From Pseudomonadota bacterium (GTDB lineage Bacteria; Myxococcota_A; Polyangia; Polyangiales; Ga0077539): DNA of 6,480 nucleotides. Under the pieces are notes generated by a model. That model had not been told where the DNA came from, did no database searches, and saw nothing but the letters and a program-made list of their open reading frames with translations. Positions 6,424-6,480 of this stretch are shown here, in pieces; within the stretch, counting starts at the first letter, position 1, and each line of letters starts with the position of its first letter. Made by a program: the position numbers and the translations under genes. The DNA lies in the NCBI GenBank assembly GCA_023428035.1, contig JAEYZO010000947.1, positions 1 through 6,480 on the forward strand, given 5' to 3'.

Positions 6424-6480
6424 CGCCGCGGTGCGTACCACGGGGCGTGCCGTCAGCGCTGCGCCGCGGGGGCGGGGGCG
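6424..6480. other. Upstream flank of the cupredoxin-like lipoprotein gene
   Basis: These 57 bp must contain at least part of the 5' region of the minus-strand lipoprotein gene. They are extremely G/C-rich (a run of GGGGGCGGGGGCG at the edge), and I see no Shine-Dalgarno, promoter box or gene in them. Confidence 0.3.

Overview
The window is very GC-rich, with strong G/C bias at third codon positions. Its gene content is a eukaryotic-type Ser/Thr kinase, a HD-GYP-like companion, and lipoproteins with MopE-type CDxxDNDCDG motifs and a DLDL domain. Together these suggest a myxobacterium (Myxococcota, probably Polyangia-like). That assignment is inference from composition and families; no rRNA or marker gene is present.

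Layout: (1) Positions 1-3600, minus strand, form a compact three-gene operon read right to left. First comes a 498-aa alpha-helical, HEAT-like protein (2104-3600). It overlaps by GTGA a 412-aa degenerate HD-GYP-like protein (869-2107). After 19 bp follows a Ser/Thr protein kinase (1-849) whose 3' end lies outside the window. (2) A 77-bp divergent intergenic region (3601-3677) carries a good Shine-Dalgarno for the operon and a short inverted repeat just before the opposite gene. (3) Positions 3678-5189, plus strand, encode a secreted lipoprotein with two MopE-like Asp/Asn/Cys motifs, a PKD-like region and a C-terminal DLDL domain. (4) Positions 5190-5553 hold no gene. This stretch lies between two convergent genes and contains a two-part repeat array of about 22-bp period: degenerate on the left, nearly perfect and palindrome-containing on the right, ending across the stop codon of the next gene. 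(5) Positions 5554-6423, minus strand, encode a lipoprotein with a cupredoxin-like core and a carboxypeptidase-regulatory-like beta domain; the expected copper-ligand Cys is missing. Positions 6424-6480 show nothing identifiable.

How they may work together: the kinase, pseudo-HD-GYP and HEAT-like proteins look like a co-translated signalling module in which only the kinase has intact catalytic residues. The two lipoproteins are cell-envelope proteins of unknown role. Nothing links them to the kinase operon beyond adjacency, although the first lipoprotein shares a short divergent promoter region with it. The most unusual non-coding structure is the 22-bp-period repeat region.
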